A DNA stretch of 64,000 bases from Planctomycetota bacterium (lineage in GTDB: Bacteria > Planctomycetota > Planctomycetia > Planctomycetales > Planctomycetaceae): contig JAHZKX010000010.1 of assembly GCA_022600195.1 (NCBI GenBank), positions 1-64,000 of the forward strand. Reading direction: 5' to 3'. Made by a program: the position numbers and the translations under genes. The notes below the pieces were generated by a model. The model was given only the letters and a program-made list of their open reading frames with translations, was not told where the DNA came from and made no database searches. Shown here piece by piece: positions 27,132 through 35,886 of the stretch (position 1 is its first letter; every line of letters begins with the position of its first letter).

Positions 27132-28376
27132 CTAGCTGTTTTTCAGGCGATAAAGATGCTCCCCCGCTTTTCTGACGAGAAGAATGCCTTCTTCTTCCCG
27201 GTTTGCAAATGATTCCACATCAATGCTGTTCGGATCTCGATAACCAAGGTTGATTTTCTCGCAGAGCTCAGGCGAAATTTGTGACGCAAGTGTGACTTGT
27301 ACACGAGGATGTTCCACACCGTCTGTAAAACTTCCGGTGCCTCTAACATGGGTCGAATGCGCCAAAATTCCCCAAGGGTACTTCTTGAACTGGTCCCATT
27401 GTTTCGTAAAGTAGTCGCGAACGTGATAGCCTACCTGTTCGATCAGCGAGCCATGAGTAATAGAAATTTCTTTCATGTGAGGAGCATAGATAATTAACTC
27501 TCCTCCATCTGCGACAACAGGCTCCAGTTTATACATGCATTTTCCGGCGACCCATAGTTCATCGTACATTAGAGGCGCGCAGGAAAGAACTTGTTTGAAC
27601 GGTTGGGCCATACGTTTGATGTGAATTTGACCGGATAAGTCTGCGGCAGATTCCCAAGCAGACTTTGGAGTACCGTAATACAAACCATAAAGCGAGCTGT
27701 CGGGAGCAACAACAAAGGTAATACAACGTTTCTCGTTCGGAATCATTGCGGCAGAACGATTAACCACCTCGCGCACAGGGGTGTGCTTCACTCCAATAAT
27801 TCCGACGTTTGTGATCAGGGCACCAAGCCAGTGGAAAAAGTTCAGCAGGTCCGGGCCAGAAATACCTGGAAAAAAGTATTTACTTCCACCAGAGAAACCA
27901 ACGACTTCATGAGGAAAAACTGGTCCCATGATTTGCAAGATATCATAGTCCTTTACACGGGAATTAATTGTGACCGGGACTTCCATTTCCAGCAGACCTT
28001 CTGAGATTTCTCTCGTCTCTTTTTTTGTTAAAATTCCCAGTTCTGTCAGTCTGTCGGGTTGATCCCATTCATGATTGAAAAGCCCAACATCCTTATATTC
28101 CGTTTGTCTTGCACTTTCAGAAATTCCGAGCAAACGGCAGATATCCTGTTCGGGCATTGGTGGGTGCGTTCCCAGAGCAATTAAGACGTCAATTCGTTTC
28201 GCGACCGGGCTCAGAATGCGATGAAATGTAGAAAACAAGAGTGGTAAAGGTGCGGTGCGGGTCGCATCCGGAACGATCAACAGGACGCTTTGGTTACGAT
28301 AGTCTTCGACGGGAAGATTCGATTCAAACCACTGAATCACTTCCTGGTCAGTAAGAGTTTTATAGATTTTTTCCAT
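27132..28376 (-). CDS. LarA-like nickel-pincer racemase/epimerase family protein
   Basis: A 414-residue protein of the lactate-racemase (LarA/DUF2088) family. The pattern around the cofactor is kept: DATRTAP near 37-43, then His71 in ALGTHPP, His156 in PHEVVGFSGGSK, Lys166 at the end of that motif, and His182 in LLNFFH. The spacings H156-K166 (10) and K166-H182 (16) match those of His174, Lys184 and His200 of the Lactobacillus LarA. It probably binds the nickel pincer nucleotide and racemises or epimerises a 2-hydroxy acid. No larB, larC or larE cofactor genes are nearby. The ATG at 28376 is chosen over a TTG two codons earlier. Confidence 0.85.
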   Translation of the reverse strand: MEKIYKTLTDQEVIQWFESNLPVEDYRNQSVLLIVPDATRTAPLPLLFSTFHRILSPVAKRIDVLIALGTHPPMPEQDICRLLGISESARQTEYKDVGLFNHEWDQPDRLTELGILTKKETREISEGLLEMEVPVTINSRVKDYDILQIMGPVFPHEVVGFSGGSKYFFPGISGPDLLNFFHWLGALITNVGIIGVKHTPVREVVNRSAAMIPNEKRCITFVVAPDSSLYGLYYGTPKSAWESAADLSGQIHIKRMAQPFKQVLSCAPLMYDELWVAGKCMYKLEPVVADGGELIIYAPHMKEISITHGSLIEQVGYHVRDYFTKQWDQFKKYPWGILAHSTHVRGTGSFTDGVEHPRVQVTLASQISPELCEKINLGYRDPNSIDVESFANREEEGILLVRKAGEHLYRLKNS

Positions 28377-28382
28377 TGTCAA

Positions 28383-28875
28383 TGTTGCTTCCAGATAAGC
28401 CCGTTTATTCGCTGTTTCTGTTTGAATTTAGGAGGGCCAGCAATGAAAACGAATTATATGATGATTGACTTAAATAGTGAATTGAGTCACCTGTTCTGTG
28501 AAAGTCCTATAACACACTTTTAGTGATACAACCAGTCTTATGGTGATGAACTTCCGAGACTCTTTAAGATAATAGAATGTTCACATTTATTTTAAATGGA
28601 AGTCAAAAATTCATAAGAAAACAAGCCAGACTGACTGGTCAAAAGTAGCGTCAATCTAGTACCCTCATAAGGTGCGGTTTCAAAATGGTTTGAGCGACAT
28701 TTTACTCGTGTTGAATAAGGTCCGTTTTGACTTTTAAGAAGCTGTATTTTAAAATTAATTGTGTCTCGACCGATACCATCGTTGGTCCAAAAGAAACTCA
28801 GGGCTGACTTATGCAAATAAAAGGGAGTGTCTCAATAATGCGAATTGCGTTTTGGGATCAGGCAGGAGGCCGTCC
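28383..28875. other. Intergenic stretch, 493 bp, divergent promoter region
   Basis: Spacer between the leftward LarA-like gene and the rightward SNF2 gene. It contains a good sigma-70-like promoter reading right (listed) and a roughly 120-base leader. No convincing protein or RNA gene was seen; short frames there lack binding sites and family features. Confidence 0.6.
28727..28755 (+). promoter_or_regulatory. Sigma-70-like promoter for the SNF2 helicase gene
   Basis: TTGACT (28727-28732), a 17-bp spacer, and TAAAAT (28750-28755) match the consensus at 5/6 and 5/6. The predicted start of transcription lies about 112 bp before the ATG at 28876. Confidence 0.5.
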
Positions 28876-31800
28876 ATGACGTTGGCAGAAATGCTTGAAA
28901 ATCAATTTCGTGCAGATATTCGATTTCGTGGTGCTGCTTATATTGAAGCTGAGCGAGTTGAATTGACTCGGGTTACAGCAGATCATATCTTTGCTGTTGT
29001 TCGCGATGGAGTGGAGTATCAAACTCAACTTTCACGTGACGATGGCAATCTGAAAACGTATTGCACCTGTGATCAGTTTCAGAAATTTAATGTTTGTAAG
29101 CACCTTTGGGCAGCAATACTCGCTGTTGATCAGTCAGGGTATCTGACAGGTGTGATCAAACCTGGATATATTCCTCCTTTTATTATCGAAAGTGCCCCAC
29201 TCTCATTCGATGAGGATGATCCTGACTTCGATTATTCCATGCCTGCAGATTTCGAATTAAGTGGCCCCCGTTCAAAAAAGATGAAATCGGGTGGTAACCA
29301 ATCGACAGCAGTCTCAACAAAGCCCCGCTTACGGGATTGGGAAGCCCGTCTGGTAGAACTCAAGAATGAGTTTGTGATGGCACCCGTCTTGTCGAAGACG
29401 ACCCAACAAGAACGCGAAATATTTTATGAAATCGATGTCGAGGAAAGTCTGGAATCAGGTCAGCTAGTCGTCCAGACATCTCAGCGGCAGCGACGCGCGA
29501 ATGGCCAGTGGGGTAAACTGAAGCCCCTTAAGCTAAAAGCAGGTCAATTACAGGAAGTGGAACATGAGGATGACCGTCGGATTCTCGCGTATCTTTCTGG
29601 TGGAACTCCCGAAAGAACAAATTGGCGCGCACAGCAGACAGAAACTCAGGTTGCTGCATTCCGGTATCGAATTCCTTACGAATTATGCGAATTAATATTG
29701 CCACTTATGTGTGGCACAGGACATGTACGTTATCTTGATCGCCAACCCGAAGATGTTGATTCATTGGTCTGGGACGGGGAGCACTCCTGGGAATTCTGTA
29801 TGGGAGTGGAACGAAACAAAAAGGAGTCTAATTGGAATCTTAGTGGCCATTTAAAGCGTGGAGATCAGGTTCTGGAGATCTCCTCGGCACGGTTAATTGT
29901 TGCCGGCGGTCTTGTCTTAACACGCGATAAAATTACACCATTGGAAGATTACGACTCGTTTCCCTGGATTAAAATGATTCAGTTAAACCAAACGATTGAA
30001 GTCGAAGAGGGAGAAGAGCAGGAACTGGTAGATCGATTACTGGATATGCCAGTCCTTCCCAGGCTTGAATTACCCTCAGAATTGCATCTTGAAGAAATTA
30101 CCTGCGAGCCAAAGCCGGAGTTATTAATTCATTCGCCTCAAAAAAAACGATGGCAACAGGATCGCCTTTTTGGTGAAGTTCACTTTAACTACCTGGATCA
30201 TTTGGTTTCAGGTTCCAGTACACAATGGGCTATCGTTGATCGAGAGGAAAAACGCTGCATTCTCCGTAATCGAGAAATGGAATCAAAGGCTTGGACCTTA
30301 CTGCAAGATAGTGGTTTTCGCAGATTATTGGACCGGCGTGTTCAGGGACGCGATGTAGAGATTTCTGCACGAGATTTGGGAAATGCTGTTCGCGATCTGA
30401 TAAAAGAAGGTTGGGCAGTTCGGGCTGATGGCAAACAGGTTCATCAACCAAGTAATATGCTTTTCAAAGTTCAGTCCGGTATTGACTGGTTTGAACTACA
30501 TGCAGACATTGATTTCGAAGGCCAGACCGTTCTCTTTCCTGAACTGCTCTCTGCATTAGCACGCGGCGATTCTTCAATTCGGCTTGATGATGGTTCTTTG
30601 GGAATTCTTCCAGAAGAATGGATAGAACAATATGGTATTCTTGCTGGAATTGCGGTCACCGATGAAGATCATCTTCGATTTGCTCCTAATCAGGTTGCAC
30701 TGCTTGATGCTTTGCTGAGTGCGCAGGAGTTTGTAGAAACAGATTCAGTATTCGATGAATTTCGAGAGAAAATTAAAACTTTTTCAGGTATTTCTATCGA
30801 TAAAGAGCCTGAGGGGTTTGAGGGAGACTTACGCAAGTATCAACTCGAGGGATTAGGGTGGTTACAGTTTTTACAGGATTTCCATTTCGGCGGTTGTTTG
30901 GCCGATGACATGGGTTTGGGAAAAACTGTTCAATTACTAGCGTTACTATTAAGGCGAAAACAATCGCGTGAAGAACATTTACCATCACTGGCTATCGTGC
31001 CTAAGTCATTAATGTTCAATTGGATTCAGGAAGCGGAAAAGTTTACTCCTGAGATCAAGACTATTGAATATGCGGGAGGAGAACGTACTAAGCTCATCGA
31101 ACAATTGACTGAATATGACCTGGTATTAACGACCTATGGAACGATGCGGCGAGATATTAATCAGATTAAGGATATCCAGTTTGATTATGCTGTCTTAGAT
31201 GAAGCGCAGATGATAAAAAATTCAGGATCTCAAGTAGCAAAAGCATCACGTTTGCTTAAAGCGAAGCACCGAATTGCGTTAAGCGGTACACCTGTAGAAA
31301 ATCATTTAGGAGATCTTTGGTCGATCTTTGAGTTCCTCAATCCGGGAATGTTAGGGCGCAGTTCTGTCTTCAAAGCATACACCAGTGATATTGAGGATAA
31401 AAACTCACGCGTTATGTTGGGGAACGCCCTGCGTCCATTTATTTTAAGACGAACAAAAGAGCAAGTCGCCAACGAGTTACCCGAAAAAGTAGAACAAACC
31501 CTGTATTGCGATATGGGTAAAGAACAAACTCGGCTTTATGATGAATTAAGACAACACTACCGCGATTCTATTTTAGGAATGGTTGAATCTAAAGGACTTG
31601 GTAAGACTAAAATACACGTACTTGAAGCACTGTTGCGTTTGCGACAAGCTGCCTGCCACCCTGCTTTACTTGACCGTGGTCAGGCTCTGGATGCTTCTGC
31701 AAAAATGGACGTTTTGATACCACATCTGGAAGAGTTGATTGAAGAAGGTCATAAAGCATTAGTGTTCTCACAATTTACAAGTATGTTGTCTATCGTGCAG

Positions 31801-32202
31801 GAGCATCTGGATAAAAAAGAAATTGTCTATGAATATCTGGATGGCCAAACTCGTGACCGTAAAGAGCGAGTTGACCGGTTTCAGACTGATAAAGACTGTG
31901 GCATTTTCCTGATCAGTTTGAAAGCTGGTGGGCTGGGCTTAAATCTGACCGCCGCAGACTATGTTTTCATTCTCGATCCCTGGTGGAACCCTGCTGTCGA
32001 AACACAGGCCATTGACCGCGCACATCGTGTAGGCCAAACGAAACGTGTTTTCGCTTACAAATTAATTTGTCGGAACACAGTCGAAGAAAAAATTACGGAA
32101 CTGCAACAACAGAAGCGTGAGTTAGCAGATGCGATTCTGGAAGAAAATCAGAGTGTTCTCAAGAATCTATCTAGTGATGATCTCGAACTTCTCTTGTCGT
32201 AA
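28876..32202 (+). CDS. SNF2-family helicase-like ATPase with SWIM zinc finger
   Basis: A 1108-residue Swi2/Snf2 ATPase, a bacterial class known to accompany DNA- or RNA-associated processes without an assigned role here. The N-terminal SWIM finger has Cys63, Cys65, Cys74 and His76 (YCTCDQF and VCKHLW). A long middle region bears no motif that I recognise. The helicase core begins near residue 650: Walker A DMGLGKT near 678-684, DEAQ box near 775-778, SGTPVEN near 804-810 and the C-terminal helicase motif SLKAGGLGLNLTAAD near 1014, ending in RAHRVGQTKRV. The ATG at 28876 has an AGGAGG binding site at 28864-28869, so the longer 5' frame from 28759 is untranslated. The stop converges with the next gene, with 6 bp between. 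Confidence 0.93.
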   Translation: MTLAEMLENQFRADIRFRGAAYIEAERVELTRVTADHIFAVVRDGVEYQTQLSRDDGNLKTYCTCDQFQKFNVCKHLWAAILAVDQSGYLTGVIKPGYIPPFIIESAPLSFDEDDPDFDYSMPADFELSGPRSKKMKSGGNQSTAVSTKPRLRDWEARLVELKNEFVMAPVLSKTTQQEREIFYEIDVEESLESGQLVVQTSQRQRRANGQWGKLKPLKLKAGQLQEVEHEDDRRILAYLSGGTPERTNWRAQQTETQVAAFRYRIPYELCELILPLMCGTGHVRYLDRQPEDVDSLVWDGEHSWEFCMGVERNKKESNWNLSGHLKRGDQVLEISSARLIVAGGLVLTRDKITPLEDYDSFPWIKMIQLNQTIEVEEGEEQELVDRLLDMPVLPRLELPSELHLEEITCEPKPELLIHSPQKKRWQQDRLFGEVHFNYLDHLVSGSSTQWAIVDREEKRCILRNREMESKAWTLLQDSGFRRLLDRRVQGRDVEISARDLGNAVRDLIKEGWAVRADGKQVHQPSNMLFKVQSGIDWFELHADIDFEGQTVLFPELLSALARGDSSIRLDDGSLGILPEEWIEQYGILAGIAVTDEDHLRFAPNQVALLDALLSAQEFVETDSVFDEFREKIKTFSGISIDKEPEGFEGDLRKYQLEGLGWLQFLQDFHFGGCLADDMGLGKTVQLLALLLRRKQSREEHLPSLAIVPKSLMFNWIQEAEKFTPEIKTIEYAGGERTKLIEQLTEYDLVLTTYGTMRRDINQIKDIQFDYAVLDEAQMIKNSGSQVAKASRLLKAKHRIALSGTPVENHLGDLWSIFEFLNPGMLGRSSVFKAYTSDIEDKNSRVMLGNALRPFILRRTKEQVANELPEKVEQTLYCDMGKEQTRLYDELRQHYRDSILGMVESKGLGKTKIHVLEALLRLRQAACHPALLDRGQALDASAKMDVLIPHLEELIEEGHKALVFSQFTSMLSIVQEHLDKKEIVYEYLDGQTRDRKERVDRFQTDKDCGIFLISLKAGGLGLNLTAADYVFILDPWWNPAVETQAIDRAHRVGQTKRVFAYKLICRNTVEEKITELQQQKRELADAILEENQSVLKNLSSDDLELLLS

Positions 32203-32208
32203 ACCCGA

Positions 32209-35200
32209 TTATTTATCAACCGGCTTTTGCTCCGCCAGCCCTCGTGTAAACGCCTCATAGGCTTCCCGATATTCTTCGGGAACTGGCAAACGACGGGGGC
32301 CTAAACTGTCATTGGTTTGCTTTCTGGTACTTGTACGGTTTCGTTGTTTTGCGCCAGGAGCAGGTTTAAGAGACTTTAACATCTCATCGAATTGACGCTT
32401 TCGCGCCAGTGATTCCGGTGATTGTTGATTCAAATCAGGATTTTGGAGCTGCTTTTGTAAGCGCTCAGAAAACTGTTTCATCTCTTCTTTTGACCAGCCT
32501 AATTCGTTTAATAATTCCTGATCAACTTCTTTCCGTTTTAGCTCGTCTTTGATACGTTTCAGAACTAAATTTGCAGCCTCTTTACCATATTCCAAATTGG
32601 CATCCTCCGCTTCGGGAAGATTATAGTCGCCTTCTGCATTTGATGGTTTGTTACCTTCTGCTGGGGTTGCTCCTCCACTGGTGGCACTGCTTCCTTGAGG
32701 ATTATCTGATTTTGAACTGGTGCCTGAGCCTGGCTTTTCTCCTGATTTGGATTGGCTTTTTCCCTTAGATGCCGATCCCTGGCCTTTCGATCCTGAACCT
32801 TGTTTTCCTGGTTTGGAATTACCGTTCTTGGACGAGCCCTTTCCTTTTTTGTTCTGATTATTATTTTGCTTCATGGATTGTTTAGAATTCGATGGGTTTT
32901 TCTCAGACCCTTTTTCCTGATTACCCTTTTTCCCTGTTGAGTCACCCTTTCCGGGTTGTTTACTTCCTGATTGCCCCTGATCATTTTGAGAACTTTTACC
33001 CTGCTCTCCATCTTGTGGTCGTTTGGATTTCTGCTCGGTTGTTTGATTCTTACCTTGAGGACGTTGGTTAGCACCATCCGGCTGATCATTTTTTTGCTTT
33101 TTCTTATTTCCGTCTGATGGTTTTTGTTTTTGTGAGGGGGATGGGTTTTGATTCGAGTTTTCTGGCTTCCTCATCCCTTTTTGGGGCTTGTTTTCTGAAG
33201 CAGAGTCCGATTTTTCAGAAGATTGATTCTGTTTTTTTGGTTGCTCGCCCTGTTTGGGTTTGGAGTCAGTAGGATCATTTTTCCCGGGTCGGGTTGCGGG
33301 TTTGTCTTTGGGGTCACGCTGAACATTCTGGCTGCTCTTTTCAGGTTTGGCATTGGGATCGTGATCGGGCGTCCCTTTTCCTTTAGTTTCTTCATTCGGT
33401 TTTGTCTTCGTGGCATTATCCGAGGGGGGAGCTGACTCTTTTTTGCCGTTTGGAACAGGACCGTTTTGTTTTTGAGATTTTTGGTTTGAAGAATCTTTGT
33501 CTGGCTGATTTGCTTTTGAAGAAGGTTTTGATTTGGAATTCTTATTTTCTGAATCTTGAGGACTACCATCAGGGTTTTCGGAAGATTGAGAAGTAGAATC
33601 TTTTGAAGAGTTCGATGATTTCTGACCCTGCATGTTCGGGTCAGAAGACTGATTTTGTGAATCTGGCTTCTCGGATCCCGGTTGTTTCTGATTGGGATCT
33701 GATTTTGGTTCTTTACCTTCTTTTTTCAATTGTTCCAGGATTTTCTTGATCGCTTCCTGATCGTCTTTGCCTCTACTGTCTAATCCTTTTTTATCGTCTG
33801 ATTTTTGCTGATTTTGTCCTGTTGATGGTTCTTCAGATTGTTGAGGTTTACCGGATTCGGGATCCGGTTTGCCTTGCTTGTCTTGCTTGTTCTCGCCGCT
33901 GCCCTCTTCAGCTTGCTTTCCTTTTTTGGTTCCTTCACCCGATTTGTTCTTTTCAGATTGATCCGGATTGGTCTTCGAAGCTTCACTACCGGTTTGAGAG
34001 TTTTTGCTGGATTTCTTTTCAGATTGATTTTTGGGGTTCGGGTTTTGTTTCTGGTTTTCCTGAGCTGATTTTTCCTTTTGTTGCTGCAGTTGTTTTTTTG
34101 CTTCTTCTTTTGAGACAGGTTTCAATATTTCAATTTTGATTTTGGGTGTGTTTTTTCGATTTCCGGAGGGGCGCTTATTGTCGCGCGCTTCGACCCAGAA
34201 ATAAATGGTATCTCCCGGAGAAAGTCTTAGTGGTTCCAGTGAGAAATCATGATTCAAGCTGACACGCTTTTCAGCACCTTCAAATAAGGATTTATCGATC
34301 ATGCGAATTTGATCTTTTTCAACTCTCAGGTCAAGGTACCGAATTTTAAAATCAGGATCTTCAGCCATTACAGAGATTGGGACGATGCCGTTAGCTGGCA
34401 TCTTTAAATCTTGTTTAGGCGAAAGCAATGTGATTTCCGGCGATAGATCCGGACGAATCATGAGTGGATAAACTGTGGGCGAAAGAGTCGTCTGGCCTGC
34501 TTCGTTTCGACATTTAATCTGATAAAACTGGGGCGAACTGCCATCTGCACGTAAATTCAATTTCCAGGAAGCCGTTATTGAATTGTTCTTGATTGTTTTT
34601 TCAACTTTGTACTCTTCCAGTAATGAAGTGGAATCTTCTTTGTCAGAGAAGAGAACTTCAAATGAAGTGATCGGCAGATTTGTTGATGCATTGATCGAAA
34701 CGTTGGTTCCTTCCCAGGCATCGATGGCGCCACCGGGTTGTTCAACATCTGAAATTCCCATGTATTGAGGGTATTCATAGCGCACGGAATGCACTGTGGC
34801 AGAAGGTGGCTGAATGACTTTTACCTGAAACGTATCAGAGACCGCATCGCCGGCTTCAATGTGGTAAGTTAGTTCCTGCCGAATTCCTCTACCATTAACA
34901 CCGATGATGACTCCCTGGTAACGTTTTAATGTGTCATCTATCGAACGTAAAACAATCGGTTCATCAACTCTGCCCTGGTCACTGGATGTGTAGAAGAGCA
35001 TGACTTTTTCGGGAACCTCGCCACGCAAATCAACAATCACTTCCAGTTGGCTGCCCGAGAGGACTTCGGTATTTCCAGGAGTTACTGAATTAATCTGAGT
35101 TTGTGTGGCGAATTCTCTTTGGGGAGAAAAGGACATTGCTGCAGAAACTGAAGGCCAGATCTCTTTAGGGGAGAATAAAGCGTAGAAGCACAGCAACGCT

Positions 35201-35730
35201 ACGACAATTAATAGACCGTAAGAAAGATTCATTAAAGGACGGCGATCGACAGCCAGGTCGGTATCGGTTTTAGAAAGTGTCAGGGCGGCTTTCTTTTCCA
35301 GTGAATTGATGATTTCTGGATTGACCGATCGATTTGATTTTTTTAAATCAATCAAGTTCAGAAGCGAGCCTTCCATCTCATCGGATGTTTTTTCTAAAGC
35401 GTGTGCCGAGTAAAGTCGTGTCACTTTTTTGAAATAGGGAATGACTAGTTTCCAGACAGACCAGCCTAGACAGGCAAGCACAACTGCTGCCAGCATTAAT
35501 AGGCGGGATGTGTGACCAAACCCTCCTTTGATAATCCAATGATCGCAGATGACAAAAATCAGCAGGTAGCCAAGAAAGATTGTTGAGATTCCAACACCGG
35601 TTGTGAGTAGGTCATTGGCTTTGATATTTGAGCCAGTTTTCGAAATCTGAAAATCCACATATTCATCGAATTTGGCGTAATGGCCCTCTCGATTTTCTGT
35701 GGATTCGGGTGATTTGGATGCTGTTGACAT
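32209..35730 (-). CDS. Giant membrane protein with ~500-residue disordered polar tail (Bat-like operon)
   Basis: A 1173-residue protein. Three transmembrane helices lie in the first 190 residues (about 43-65, 76-93 and 171-187). A soluble beta-rich region follows up to about 530 and resembles DUF4175-type planctomycete proteins that accompany BatA/VWA proteins. Residues of about 535-1035 are low-complexity and rich in Ser, Lys, Gln, Asn, Gly and Pro, with few hydrophobic residues; they are almost surely disordered and probably outside the cytoplasm. The last 130 residues contain amphipathic helices (MKQFSERLQKQLQNPDL) and a basic region. It is the last gene of the leftward Bat-like set. Function unknown; the low-complexity tail resembles glycosylation or cell-wall binding regions, which is inference. 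Confidence 0.85.
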   Translation of the reverse strand: MSTASKSPESTENREGHYAKFDEYVDFQISKTGSNIKANDLLTTGVGISTIFLGYLLIFVICDHWIIKGGFGHTSRLLMLAAVVLACLGWSVWKLVIPYFKKVTRLYSAHALEKTSDEMEGSLLNLIDLKKSNRSVNPEIINSLEKKAALTLSKTDTDLAVDRRPLMNLSYGLLIVVALLCFYALFSPKEIWPSVSAAMSFSPQREFATQTQINSVTPGNTEVLSGSQLEVIVDLRGEVPEKVMLFYTSSDQGRVDEPIVLRSIDDTLKRYQGVIIGVNGRGIRQELTYHIEAGDAVSDTFQVKVIQPPSATVHSVRYEYPQYMGISDVEQPGGAIDAWEGTNVSINASTNLPITSFEVLFSDKEDSTSLLEEYKVEKTIKNNSITASWKLNLRADGSSPQFYQIKCRNEAGQTTLSPTVYPLMIRPDLSPEITLLSPKQDLKMPANGIVPISVMAEDPDFKIRYLDLRVEKDQIRMIDKSLFEGAEKRVSLNHDFSLEPLRLSPGDTIYFWVEARDNKRPSGNRKNTPKIKIEILKPVSKEEAKKQLQQQKEKSAQENQKQNPNPKNQSEKKSSKNSQTGSEASKTNPDQSEKNKSGEGTKKGKQAEEGSGENKQDKQGKPDPESGKPQQSEEPSTGQNQQKSDDKKGLDSRGKDDQEAIKKILEQLKKEGKEPKSDPNQKQPGSEKPDSQNQSSDPNMQGQKSSNSSKDSTSQSSENPDGSPQDSENKNSKSKPSSKANQPDKDSSNQKSQKQNGPVPNGKKESAPPSDNATKTKPNEETKGKGTPDHDPNAKPEKSSQNVQRDPKDKPATRPGKNDPTDSKPKQGEQPKKQNQSSEKSDSASENKPQKGMRKPENSNQNPSPSQKQKPSDGNKKKQKNDQPDGANQRPQGKNQTTEQKSKRPQDGEQGKSSQNDQGQSGSKQPGKGDSTGKKGNQEKGSEKNPSNSKQSMKQNNNQNKKGKGSSKNGNSKPGKQGSGSKGQGSASKGKSQSKSGEKPGSGTSSKSDNPQGSSATSGGATPAEGNKPSNAEGDYNLPEAEDANLEYGKEAANLVLKRIKDELKRKEVDQELLNELGWSKEEMKQFSERLQKQLQNPDLNQQSPESLARKRQFDEMLKSLKPAPGAKQRNRTSTRKQTNDSLGPRRLPVPEEYREAYEAFTRGLAEQKPVDK

Positions 35731-35886
35731 AAAATACTCGTATCTTGATTGAAACCAGTGCGTGTTCTCCCGTACCTATTATAGGATGATCGACGCCATC
35801 AATGGTATTAATGTTCCTGATTTTTTAATGGGTTTCTTTTTTACCGATATTTTTTAAGAGATAGCGAAACAAACCTGCAAAAGTCT

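Noticed and set aside
28759-28875. N-terminal extension of the SNF2 protein
   Set aside because: The AGGAGG site at 28864-28869 sets the start at 28876, and the extension lies in the leader downstream of the predicted promoter.
33171-34139. Several frames on both strands within the low-complexity part of the giant membrane protein
   Set aside because: Biased composition in one frame creates long open frames in the others; none has a start signal or recognisable domain.
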